From Hermetia illucens (Eukaryota > Arthropoda > Insecta > Diptera > Stratiomyidae): DNA of 64,000 bases. Below the pieces are notes generated by a model that saw only the letters and a program-made list of their open reading frames with translations, searched no databases and had not been told where the DNA came from. Both the position numbers and the translations under genes were made by a program. Each line of letters begins with the position of its first letter. Position 1 is the stretch's first letter. The stretch covers positions 133,808,725 through 133,872,724 of the forward strand of contig NC_051851.1 in the NCBI RefSeq assembly GCF_905115235.1. The letters run 5' to 3'. Positions 10,996 through 20,040 of this stretch are shown here, piece by piece.

Positions 10996-11342
10996 CCTTC
11001 AACACCTCCATTACACTCCTCCTCAAGATTAATATAAAAATGTTCTAACATTTCGAAAACATTGTTATTGTTTACACATAGCTTTAAATAATTTTGCATA
11101 TTATGAAATGCATTCCTAACGCTTGTTTCTAGCTAAGACGAAATATTGCGCATGCATACACTGTGGCCTAGCTGAGTCGATGTCTGGGTGGAAACCCGTT
11201 TGAGGTCAACACGGTCAAGAAGATCTAAAAAAAACTCGGTGAAATGGATAATTGTTTAACCTTCTGAGAGAATTTTGTGGTTGAAGTTATGGTGAGGTGG
11301 AGTGTGAAATATCGTCCAAGTGCGGATATCAGAATTGTAGGT
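10996..11342. other. No feature recognised
   Basis: AT-rich spacer between the CR1/Jockey-type LINE and the minus-strand RTE-1 copy B. Confidence 0.35.
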
Positions 11343-11352
11343 GTGAGGTGCC
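11343..11352. repeat. Target-site duplication of RTE-1 copy B, left
   Basis: GTGAGGTGCC lies immediately before the 3' GAT-repeat tail of the minus-strand element. An identical 10-mer lies at 13166-13175. Confidence 0.85.
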
Positions 11353-13165
11353 TCATCATCATGATCAACGGCGTAACAACCGGTATCCGGTCCAGGCCTG
11401 CCATAATAAGGAACTCCAGACATCCCGGTTTTGCGCCGAGGTCCACCAATTCGATATCCCTAAAAGCTATCTGGCGTCCTGGCCTACGCCATCGCTCCAT
11501 CTTAGGCAGGGTCTGCCTCGTCTTCTTTTTCTACCATAGATATTGCCCTTATAGACTTTCCGGGTGGGATCATCCTCATCCATACGGATTAAGTGACCCG
11601 CCCACCGTAACCTATTGAGCCGGATTTTATCCACAACCGGACGGTCATGGTATCGCTCATAGATTTCGTCGTTATGTAGGCTACGGAATTGTCCATCCTC
11701 ATGTAGGGAGCCAAAAATTCTTCGGAGGATTCTTTTCTCGAACGCGGCCAAGAGTTCGCAATTCTTCTTGCTAAGAACCCAAGTCTCCGAGGAATACATG
11801 AGGACTGGCAGGATCATTGTCTTGTACAGTAAGAGCTTTGACCCTATGGTGAGACGTTTCGAGCGGAACAGTTTTTGTAAGCTGAAATAGGCTCTGTTAG
11901 CTGACAACAACCGTGCGCGGATTTCATCATCATAGCTTGTATTCTCCTATCTTTATTCTTCCCGTTTGACCAGTGCGGTTTGATGTTATTGGCTGGTTGG
12001 TTTCCGGTGCTGACGTTGCCACCATTTTATCTTGCCTTCTTTCTGAGATCTCGCGCCGAATGCGCCTGCTCGATCTGGATAAAGGCAGTTTGTACGTCTC
12101 AGGTGATTCTTCCCATGATGTCGATATCGTCTGCATAGAATAGACATAAAGAAGATCGTACCTCTTGCATTTACATCAGCATCACGGATCACTTTCTCTT
12201 GGGCCAGATGAAGGAGGACGCATGATAGGGCATCCCCTTGTCGTAGACCGTTGTTGATGTTGAATGGTCCTGAAAGTGATCCTGCTGTTTTTATCTGGCC
12301 TCGCACATTGGTCATGGTCAGCCTAATCAGTCTTATTAATTTCGTAGGGATACCGAATTCTCTCATGGCCGTGTATAGTTTTACCCTGGCTATGCTATCA
12401 TAGGCGGCTTTAAAGTCGAATAGATAGTGCAACGGTTGTCCATATTCCAACAGTTTTTCCATCGCTTGCCACACAGAGAAAATCTGATCTGTTGCTGATT
12501 TGCCTGGAATGAAGCCTCTTTGGTATGGGCCAATGATGTTCTGGGCATATGGGGCTATCCGGCCTAGCAAGATAGCGGAGAATATCTTATAGATGGTATT
12601 CAGCAACGTGATACCTCTATAATTGCTGCACTGTGTGATGCCTCCCTTTTTATGTATGAGACAGATAATGCCTCATTGCCAATCGTCAGGCATTGATTCG
12701 CTGTCCCATATCCTGAGCACAAGTTGATGAACCATTTGGTGTAACTGGTCGCCTCCATATTTAACCAATTCGGCTGTAATTCCATCGGCTCCTGGCGACT
12801 TATGATTTTTTAGCTAATGAATTGCACGGACTGTTTCTCCTAATCTAGGTGGTGGCAGTCTTTGTCCGTCGTCTTCAGTTGGTGGGACCTCCAACTCGCC
12901 AATGTTCTGGTTGTTCAGTAGCTCATCAAAGTACTCAACCCATCGCTCCAATATGCCCATTCTGTCTGAAATTAGATTTCCCTCTTTATCTCGGCAGGAT
13001 GAGCATCGAGGTGTATAAGGCTTCTTCCTGCTGACTTATTGGTAAAACTTCCGCGGCTGGTGCGGTTGCTCCCTGTACTTTTCTAGTTCACAGATTTGTT
13101 GGTTCTCCCAGGCTTCCTTTTTCCGTCTGTGAAGTCGCTTCTCCACTCGACAGAGTTCGTGATAA
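11353..13165 (-). mobile_element. RTE-1 LINE copy B (5' truncated)
   Basis: The 3' end on the left reads as the complement of the family tail (GTTGTTACGCCGTTGATCATGATGATGA-like). The body includes LRWAGHLIRMDEDDPTRKVY, GSKLLLYKTMILPVLMYSS, NNGLRQGDALSCVL and YTAMREFGIPTKLIRL. It is truncated at the 5' end at the position matching C 15389, as expected for incomplete target-primed reverse transcription. Perfect 10-bp flanking duplications fix both borders. Several frame breaks make it non-functional. Confidence 0.93.
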
Positions 13166-13175
13166 GTGAGGTGCC
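13166..13175. repeat. Target-site duplication of RTE-1 copy B, right
   Basis: GTGAGGTGCC, identical to 11343-11352, abuts the truncated 5' end of copy B. Confidence 0.85.
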
Positions 13176-13946
13176 CCAGAAACATATAAAAAAAAGTACT
13201 GTGAAAACATACAGTAAAATATCAAATAACAGTTTGTAATTTCATCTCTTGGTACTAGATAGTAGTAGTCATTCCAATATTTGACATTGCAAGTAATGCT
13301 GTAGAGTTGTAATTGGGAGATTGAAAAGCATAAGCAAATGGATAGAAGAAAATTAAATCGAATCAATATGCTTGGGACGGAGCAAAGTCGCTATCCTGGT
13401 CGAAGACTCGCTTTCTTTAAACTTAATCGCAATTACTGCAGTTATTGAAAACTGTTGGAAGCGGTATTTAATCGGAAAACTCTGGCCCATACACTCTCGG
13501 GGAACCATTCCGCAGTCTTTCAGCTTCTTTTTATGAAAAACAAAATTGAGCCGGTAGCGATTTCGGGCATTCTTCATGCAGTGCACCTTTTATGGAGCTA
13601 ATTTTAAACTAAACCACGATTTGAAGGCAACTGAACATTTAAATTGCATTCCTGGGGCGGGAGGTCGACCCATGCATGGCTCAAGCGTTTGATAATTGGT
13701 TGGGGGCGGATTCCACGCATGAAATGACTGTCCACCGAGCAGCCGAGCAAAGGCTAAGTTGCAAAAGTTTTTTACATTGCATTGGCAACATAACAGCCCA
13801 GAATGTGCTTGTGACTGTCGTCAAACCAACCGAACATCACAGCAGGGTGTTGTAGGGAACCCGCTCTCGACCGGACCCAGCCGAGATTTCGCTTTACTCT
13901 GTAGAATTGTCCCACGGATGAAGTAAAAAAACCATAAACGACAACT
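13176..13946. other. Unassigned sequence between RTE-1 copies B and C
   Basis: No recognisable gene. A 77-codon minus-strand frame at 13353-13586 has no motif I know. This block is the pre-insertion host sequence for both neighbouring RTE-1 elements. Confidence 0.3.
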
Positions 13947-13957
13947 AAATTAACACG
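13947..13957. repeat. Target-site duplication of RTE-1 copy C, left
   Basis: AAATTAACACG directly precedes the 5' end of copy C and is repeated exactly at 17290-17300, just after the (GAT)n tail. The first A of the right copy could also belong to the tail. Confidence 0.85.
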
Positions 13958-14174
13958 GTGGTCAAAGGGTAGTATAGGTCCCGGGGCGAAACGTGGTTTG
14001 GTACCCACGATGGAGCATAAAACCTGGGAAATGCCTGCTGAACCAACACCAACAGCTCTACTACCAAACCCTATCTCCACCTCCACGTGGTGACCGCTGG
14101 GAGCTCTTTCTTGACGAAAAGCTGCAGACGGAGAAGGATGAAGGCGAGTCTCCCGCGCCTAAAAACGGGACAAA

Positions 14175-14843
14175 TTGTACCAACTGGTCCTCCAGGTTGG
14201 GGGTTGGGTAGGGCTGACAACCCTACACGGAAAACAACTTGTTACGAAGCCACAACAGGAGCCTCGGATAGGACGGATTTTAAAACGACGGACCCGGCAA
14301 CGAAAAAGGAACAACGATTTGCGCATTTTCTCATGGAACGTGCGTTCCCTGTACAGAGATGAAGCTGATAAGCAGCTAGCCGATACCCTGTCCCAATATA
14401 GGGCTGATGTAACAGCGTTGCAAGAGATGCGATGGACAGGGACCGGTTTCCTGGAGAAGAGCCACTACACCATATATTATAGCGGTCATCCAGTAAACCA
14501 TGTGCTCGGAGTAGGTTTCTTAGCCAGCCAAAAAATGAAACCTGCTGTTATCGGCTTTGAAAGCATAAGCGAACGGCTATGCACTCTGCGCTTGCGAGGC
14601 AAGTTTAGAAATATAAGCCTCATAAACGTTCACGCCCCTACAGAGGAGACTGCAGAGTCGGAGAAGGATACCTTCTACGAGGCAGTAGAAAGAACCCTCG
14701 AAGCCTGTCCCAGATATGATATTAAAATCATACTTGGGGATTTTAACAGCCAAGTAGGGAAGGAGCCCGTATTCAGGCATACGTTGGCTCCCATAGCTTA
14801 CACGAAAAAACAAATGATAACGGACTGCGGACTATTCAATTAG
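14175..14843 (+). CDS. RTE-1 copy C: AP endonuclease part
   Basis: This is the apurinic-type endonuclease that nicks the target DNA. Key blocks are FSWNVRSLYRDEA (Asn), ALQEMRWTGTGF (catalytic Glu), SLINVHAPTEE, and ILGDFNSQVGKE (Asp and Asn). The frame then leaves the family reading after VGKEPVF, because copy A has GGCGATACG where C has GGCATACG near 14778 (one base lost). The rest of the domain (IDHVLIERR, SDHYLV) is found in the next frame at 14858. The listed start is an open-frame limit (TTG); the true initiator is not certain. Confidence 0.8.
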   Translation: MYQLVLQVGGWVGLTTLHGKQLVTKPQQEPRIGRILKRRTRQRKRNNDLRIFSWNVRSLYRDEADKQLADTLSQYRADVTALQEMRWTGTGFLEKSHYTIYYSGHPVNHVLGVGFLASQKMKPAVIGFESISERLCTLRLRGKFRNISLINVHAPTEETAESEKDTFYEAVERTLEACPRYDIKIILGDFNSQVGKEPVFRHTLAPIAYTKKQMITDCGLFN

Positions 14844-14857
14844 CAGGGTCACACGAA

Positions 14858-17251
14858 ATGGTTGTTGGAAGTACCTGGTTTGCGCGGAAAGCGGTCCACA
14901 AACATACGTGGGCCTCTCCAGACGGGACCACTTTCAACCAAATTGACCATGTGTTGATCGAACGCCGCCACCTCTCAGCCTTGATGAATGTCAGAACATA
15001 TAGGGGGGCCAATATAGACTCGGATCACTATCTCGTTGGCATGGTGCTCCGAGCTCGAATAACAATACCACCTAGAATCCCCTCTGACAATCAGGTGAAA
15101 GTGAACACTGAAGCCATCCACAACATAACCCTCCGCGACACCTATAAGAGGGAAATGGATGCCGCAATAACCGCAGTCAACAGAGGACCTGGAGATGAAG
15201 CATCAACTAATGACCTTCACAACCACCTGAAGAACGTTATCATGGATACGGCCACAAATATACTTGGCCCCAGCCGCAAAAGGAGTCGGAACGGCTGGTT
15301 TGACGATGGATGTAAGCTAGCAACGGAACGGAAGAATGCCGCATACCGAGTACTGTTGCATTCTCAAAGAACGCGGGCACGCGCAGAGACTTATCACGAA
15401 CTCCGTCGAGCGGAGAAGCGACTTCACAGACGGAAAAAGGAAGCCTGGGAGAACCAACAAGTCTGTGAACTAGAAAAGTACAGGGAGCAACCGCACCAGG
15501 CGCGGAAGTTTTACCAACAAGTCAGCAGGATGAATCCTTATACACCTCGATGCTCATCCTGCCGAGACAAAGAGGGAAATCTGATTTCCGACAGAATGGG
15601 CATATTAGAGCGATGGGTTGAGTACTTTGATGAGCTACTGAACAACCAGAACATCGGCGAGTTGGAGGTCCCGCCAACTGAAGACGACGGACAAATACTG
15701 CCACCACCAAGTTTAGGAGAAACAGTCCGTGCAATTCATCGGCTAAAAAATCATAAGTCGCCAGGAGCCGATGGAATTACAGCCGAATTGGTTAAATATG
15801 GAGGCGACCAGTTACACCAAGTGGTTCATCAACTTGTGCTCAAGGTATGGGACAGCGAATCAATGCCTGACGATTGGCAACGAGGCATAATCTGTCTCAT
15901 ACATAAAAAGGGAGATATCACACAGTGCAGCAATTATAGAGGTATCACGTTGCTGAGTACCATCTATAAGATATTCTTCACTATCTTGCTAGGCCGGATA
16001 GCCCCATACGCCCGGAACATCATTGGCCCATACCAAAGAGGCTTCACTCCAGGCAAATCAGCAACAGATCAGATTTTCTCTCTGCGGCAGGCGATGGAAA
16101 AATTGTTGGAATATGGACAACAGTTGCACCATCTGTTCATCGACTTTAAAGCCGCCGATGATAGCATAGCCAGGGTAAAACTGTACACGGCCATGAGAGA
16201 ATTCGGTATCCCGACGAAATTAATAAGACTGACTAGGCTGACCCTGACCAATGTGCGAGGCCAGATAAAAGCAGCAGGATCACTCTCAAGACCATTCGAC
16301 ATCAACAACGGTCTACGACAAGGGGATGCGCTATCATGCGTCCTCTTTAACCTGGCCCTAGAGAAAGTGATCCGTGATGCTGAGGTAAATGCAAGAGGTA
16401 CGATCCTCTTCAAGTCCACCCAAATACTGGCCTATGCTGACGATATCGACATCATGGGAAGAACCACCCGAGACGTGCAAACTGCCTTCATCCAGATCGA
16501 GCAGGCGGCGCGAGATCTTGGGCTGCACATCAATGAAGGCAAGACAAAATATATGGTGGCAACGTCAGCACCGAAGACCAATCAACCAACAACATCAAAC
16601 CGCACTGGTCAAACACAAACACGAACAAGAATAAGGATAGGAGAATACAACTTTGAGACCGTTGACAATTTCTCCTATCTAGGGTCGAAAATCACAACCG
16701 ATAACAACTACGATGATGAAATCTGCGCACGGTTGGTGTCAGCCAACAGAGCCTATTTCAGCTTACAAAGACTGTTCCGCTCGAAACGTCTCACCATAGG
16801 GTCAAAGCTCTTACTGTACAAGACTATGATCTTGCCAGTCCTCATGTATTCCTCGGAAACTTGGGTTCTTAGCAAGAAAAATTGCGAACTCTTGGCCGCG
16901 TTCGAGAGAAGAATCCTCCGAAGAATTTTTGGCCCCCTACATGAGGATGGACGATTCCGTAGCCTACACAATGACGAAATCTATGAGCGATACCATGACC
17001 GTCCGGTTGTGGATAAAATCCGGCTCAATAGGTTACGGTGGGCGGGTCACTTAATCCGTATGGATGAAGATGATCCCACCCGGAAAGTCTATAAGGGCAA
17101 TATCTATGGTAGAAAAAGAAGACGAGGCAGACCCTGCCTAAGATGGAGCGATGGCGTGGGCCAGGACGCCAGACAGCTTTTAGGGATATCGAATTGGTGG
17201 ACCTCGGCGCAAAACCGGGATGTCTGGAGTTCCTTATTAAGGCAGGCCTAG
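14858..17251 (+). CDS. RTE-1 copy C: end of endonuclease, reverse transcriptase and C-terminal domain
   Basis: 797 codons. The endonuclease tail is at residues 1-70 (FNQIDHVLIERR, DSDHYLVGMV with its catalytic Asp-His). A charged linker precedes the RT (about 290-580): SPGADGITAELVKYGG, YRGITLLSTIYKI, IDFKAADDSIARVK, NNGLRQGDALSCVLF, AYADDIDIMG (catalytic Asp pair about 526-529) and LGLHINEGKTKYM. The IDFKAADDS block has Asp where copies A and E2 have the usual Tyr. The C-terminal region has SKLLLYKTMILPVLMYSSE and LRWAGHLIRMDED, a conserved RTE/BovB-like ending. No RNase H is present. Confidence 0.9.
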   Translation: MVVGSTWFARKAVHKHTWASPDGTTFNQIDHVLIERRHLSALMNVRTYRGANIDSDHYLVGMVLRARITIPPRIPSDNQVKVNTEAIHNITLRDTYKREMDAAITAVNRGPGDEASTNDLHNHLKNVIMDTATNILGPSRKRSRNGWFDDGCKLATERKNAAYRVLLHSQRTRARAETYHELRRAEKRLHRRKKEAWENQQVCELEKYREQPHQARKFYQQVSRMNPYTPRCSSCRDKEGNLISDRMGILERWVEYFDELLNNQNIGELEVPPTEDDGQILPPPSLGETVRAIHRLKNHKSPGADGITAELVKYGGDQLHQVVHQLVLKVWDSESMPDDWQRGIICLIHKKGDITQCSNYRGITLLSTIYKIFFTILLGRIAPYARNIIGPYQRGFTPGKSATDQIFSLRQAMEKLLEYGQQLHHLFIDFKAADDSIARVKLYTAMREFGIPTKLIRLTRLTLTNVRGQIKAAGSLSRPFDINNGLRQGDALSCVLFNLALEKVIRDAEVNARGTILFKSTQILAYADDIDIMGRTTRDVQTAFIQIEQAARDLGLHINEGKTKYMVATSAPKTNQPTTSNRTGQTQTRTRIRIGEYNFETVDNFSYLGSKITTDNNYDDEICARLVSANRAYFSLQRLFRSKRLTIGSKLLLYKTMILPVLMYSSETWVLSKKNCELLAAFERRILRRIFGPLHEDGRFRSLHNDEIYERYHDRPVVDKIRLNRLRWAGHLIRMDEDDPTRKVYKGNIYGRKRRRGRPCLRWSDGVGQDARQLLGISNWWTSAQNRDVWSSLLRQA

Positions 17252-17289
17252 ACCGGATACCGGTTGTTGCGCCGTTGATGATGATGATG

Positions 17290-17300
17290 ATGAAATTAAC
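17290..17300. repeat. Target-site duplication of RTE-1 copy C, right
   Basis: AAATTAACACG, identical to 13947-13957, directly after the GAT-repeat tail. Confidence 0.85.
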
Positions 17301-17847
17301 ACGTGATTTGCAATGGTGATCGCTAGTGAAGCTTGTGCTATGAAATGAACCTGAACTCTCGATTAAAATACTTTAGAGACAAAAGACAAGATTAAGATGA
17401 AACTTACAATCTAATTTCTGAAACAGATTTACATTCATCCATACCATTTAGAACACGAAAATGAACTACAAGATAATACTTGAAATTTCACCCCATAGGG
17501 TTTATGATTTTATACAAAAGTACCATTTATAAACAAATGGGAGATATCGTTGTAGACCTTTTCCTTTAAGGCTCTGAAAGGGGCGGTTGTTTTATTACTT
17601 TTCTATTTTAATTCATTCCTTATTTCTTATGCTTGAATATTTTTTTTAGTTTTATTTATAAAATTTTCAATTTATTTTTTTTTTTTTTTTTGTAAATTTT
17701 ACGATTATTTATTTATTCTGAGTTGTCACAATCTCAACAGATGCCGGATTTTACCTAATACTAGCACTAAGTGCCAAGCATTTAGGCTCGGACGATCCTA
17801 CCTACTTAAATTATAAAGGGGCGCTGGTGATAGTGGCCGGTTGTAGA
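17301..17847. other. AT-rich spacer with T-tract
   Basis: No gene. It holds a long T-rich stretch around 17640-17700, otherwise unremarkable. Confidence 0.4.
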
Positions 17848-18672
17848 TCAATGGGAGAATCCGTCGAAAACTCCCCGCAACATCGAGCTCGTATGCAGAA
17901 TGGTGTACTTCTGCATGATTTGAACCAGACTATGTGAGAGTCCCAGGACATCAAGGGAAGCCGTAAGGGATTTAGGTATAATACCTGTAGCTAACAATAT
18001 AATGGGAACTACAACCACCCGCTCGAAACGCCAAATTTCCTTGATTTCCCAAGCCAGTGGCTCATAATTCACCTTCTTCTACACAAATTTTCGTTTAATG
18101 TTGTATTATGGAAGATAGCAACATCAATAATATATGCGAAGCGACCCGTCTTGTCAATTAATAGCATGTTAGGCTTGCTGTGCGGTATGCTGCAAGCAGA
18201 ACTATCAAATACTGCCTGCGGCTTATATCGATAAACCGGACATGTTTCCGTGATCAGAACATACAACATTATGCCTGGTGGCGTATTGCACCGGTGCCAT
18301 AACAGTGCAGTCAAAAGCCGAACCAAACATTCTGCACTGGTCGTTCTCCACCCGTTCTTTCATTATGAGCTTTTTTAAGCTCATACGTCACTACGTCGTC
18401 CTGAATGGCACACAGGAATCCCACAGAGAATCGGTGGGCCACGTGTCCACGTGTTTGCCGTGCATTACCTTCGACTTCAATTCATCGATTCGCACTTGGT
18501 CCGTCTTCACCCCACTCAAAGGATTGAAAGATCGATCCTTCAACTTAAGTGGAGTCAGCCCACAGTCTGCCTTACAAACAGCCGCATGCAAGGGACTCGC
18601 CTGCTCGCCACACATATGGGCAGAAAATCGCGGTTTATCATAGTATAGTACACATATTACTAGCGACACCAT
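17848..18672 (-). mobile_element. LINE C-terminal remnant, R2/R4 (restriction-like endonuclease) type
   Basis: Two minus-strand blocks fit the C-terminus of LINEs that carry a restriction-enzyme-like endonuclease instead of an AP endonuclease: KPNMLLIDKTGRFAYIIDVA (about 18180) and EPLAWEIKEIWRFERVVVVP followed by ILLATGIIPKSLTASLDVLG (about 18000-18050). Further upstream a block reading RIDELKSKVMHGKHVDTW (about 18480) fits the region before it. Frame changes separate the blocks, so the copy is dead. The exact clade (R2, R4/Dong or relative) is uncertain. Confidence 0.55.
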
Positions 18673-18811
18673 TGACGGAGGAGCGTTTCAAAAGGAAATT
18701 GAAATAAAAGACACAGCAGCGAAAAACGAATATAGATAGTAAGGAGGAAATATATAGAATATTGCGCAGAAAACAAATTAGAATGAAACTCACAACACTC
18801 TTCAACAACAA

Positions 18812-19512
18812 ACAAGTCGGGAAACCGGAAGCTGGACGCTCCAGGAATGAAAGGTTTTGTGTATTTCTTTTATAAACACATTTGAATGTACGTTTGTTCC
18901 ATTGCATATGTTATGTGAAGTCAAATATTGACACTCAAAGTCTGGAATTTGCAAAAAAGCGACAACTTTGACCCTTTATAAATTTGTTAGTAATAGTCTG
19001 ATTTCCACCAAACTTGATAGGATCATGCTCCATGGCCGATATTGCTGCAAAAATTTCGTGTTACTAGGAAGAACTTAAGGGGGGTTTTCCAGTCAATTAT
19101 AGTAATATAAGTAAAATTATGTAGGATATTTCGGAGCACAGGTAATATATAATGGCAGCCGGTTGAGTAGTTTCTGAGAAGAAATGATCATTGTCGACCC
19201 CCCGCAGTCCCCACCTTTCCAACAAATGTCACAACTAAGACCAACTTCGGAAAGTACCTCACATGACTATATTTGTTGAAAAAGAAATGGACACCCCCTT
19301 TTGCATGTGTGAGCCCCCCCCCCCTGAAATTCGATGTAGAATTATGTAACTCACTGTATGCATGACCGTTCAGAGTTCCCACGTTTTCACTAAATTTAGT
19401 GTCAATCGCTACAACCGTCTCCGAGAAAAATGTGTGTGAGAAACGGACAGACGGATAGACGGACAAACAGACAGACAGTAAACTGATTTTAATAAGGTTT
19501 TGTTTTACACAA
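18812..19512 (+). mobile_element. Hairpin-ended (GACA)n element, copy 2
   Basis: Starts ACAAGTCGGGAAACCGG like copy 1, keeps the GAAGC..GCTCC hairpin region and AAGGTTTTGTGT near 18849, and ends with a decayed GACA tract and AAGGTTTTG..TTTACACAAAA. The last bases of the 3' hairpin are missing, and a Penelope-like fragment begins directly there. Confidence 0.7.
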
Positions 19513-19513
19513 A

Positions 19514-20040
19514 AAGAAGAGATGAGTGGAATTTATAACGTCAGCTGTCCGGAATGTGAAAAAATGTATATTGGTCTGACAAAGGCAACATTCGAGGAGC
19601 ACATAAGAGATTATACCAAACAAAAAAGCGGCGACGCCCGAAACATTAAGTCAATGGTAGCAAGGTATATGGTGGAAAGGGGACATACCGTAAAGATAGA
19701 TGATGTGGATGTTATAAAGCGGGTGCGAAACGCACATCTTTTAGATGCAGCGGAAACCATATGCTCTTTGGAGGGAGGCAGGTAACCTTGAATCACGATG
19801 AAGGAAACTGCACAACGAGCTTAATAAAAAAGGTATGCAAACAAGAAAATAGCCGGTAATAAAAACACAAAAAAAAACGGAAAGAGTGGGGGAAAATATA
19901 AAACAGTTATACGATAATTATTTACTTGAAAGTAACCGTATAAATAGGCGTAATTTAAAACAAATCATTTAACTAGGTGTTAGCACTGATGAAGGAGACA
20001 CGTGGTCTTCGAAACAATTGTATGCTATACAAAACAAAAC
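19514..20040 (+). mobile_element. Penelope-like retroelement fragment, GIY-YIG endonuclease and tail
   Basis: The open frame at 19522-19785 reads SGIYNVSCPECEKMYIGLT, the GIY..YIG core of the endonuclease that forms the C-terminus of Penelope-like elements, with the two cysteines (CPEC) usually seen between the tyrosines. HLLDAAETICSL supplies the later acidic position. No reverse transcriptase domain is visible upstream; the hairpin-ended element abuts it. The following sequence to about 20040 contains ACTGATGAAGGAGACACG, which resembles the 3' non-coding end of such elements. It is an isolated 3' remnant. Confidence 0.65.

Larger units (their letters stand above)
13958..17289 (+). mobile_element. 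RTE-1 LINE copy C, full length
   Basis: About 3.33 kb bounded by an exact 11-bp duplication, which fits the usual 3.2-3.4 kb of RTE elements. The 5' UTR (13958 to about 14170) aligns with the 5' end of the copy at 42347. It is followed by the AP endonuclease and RT in what was one ORF. The 3' UTR is very short and ends ACCGG-ATA-CCGGT, TGTTGCGCC, then (GAT)n. A simple-repeat tail without poly(A) is typical of RTE. It is the least damaged family member here: one evident frameshift in the endonuclease, and a missing aromatic residue in one RT motif. Confidence 0.95.

Noticed and set aside
13353-13586. A small minus-strand host exon (77 codons)
   Set aside because: The composition is plausible, but I know no family for it, see no convincing splice sites, and it sits between two LINE insertions.
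3302-17251. Craniofacial-development-protein-2-like host genes at the RTE endonuclease frames
   Set aside because: Such annotations are common for RTE endonuclease frames. Here they are joined to RT, bounded by target duplications and present in many broken copies.
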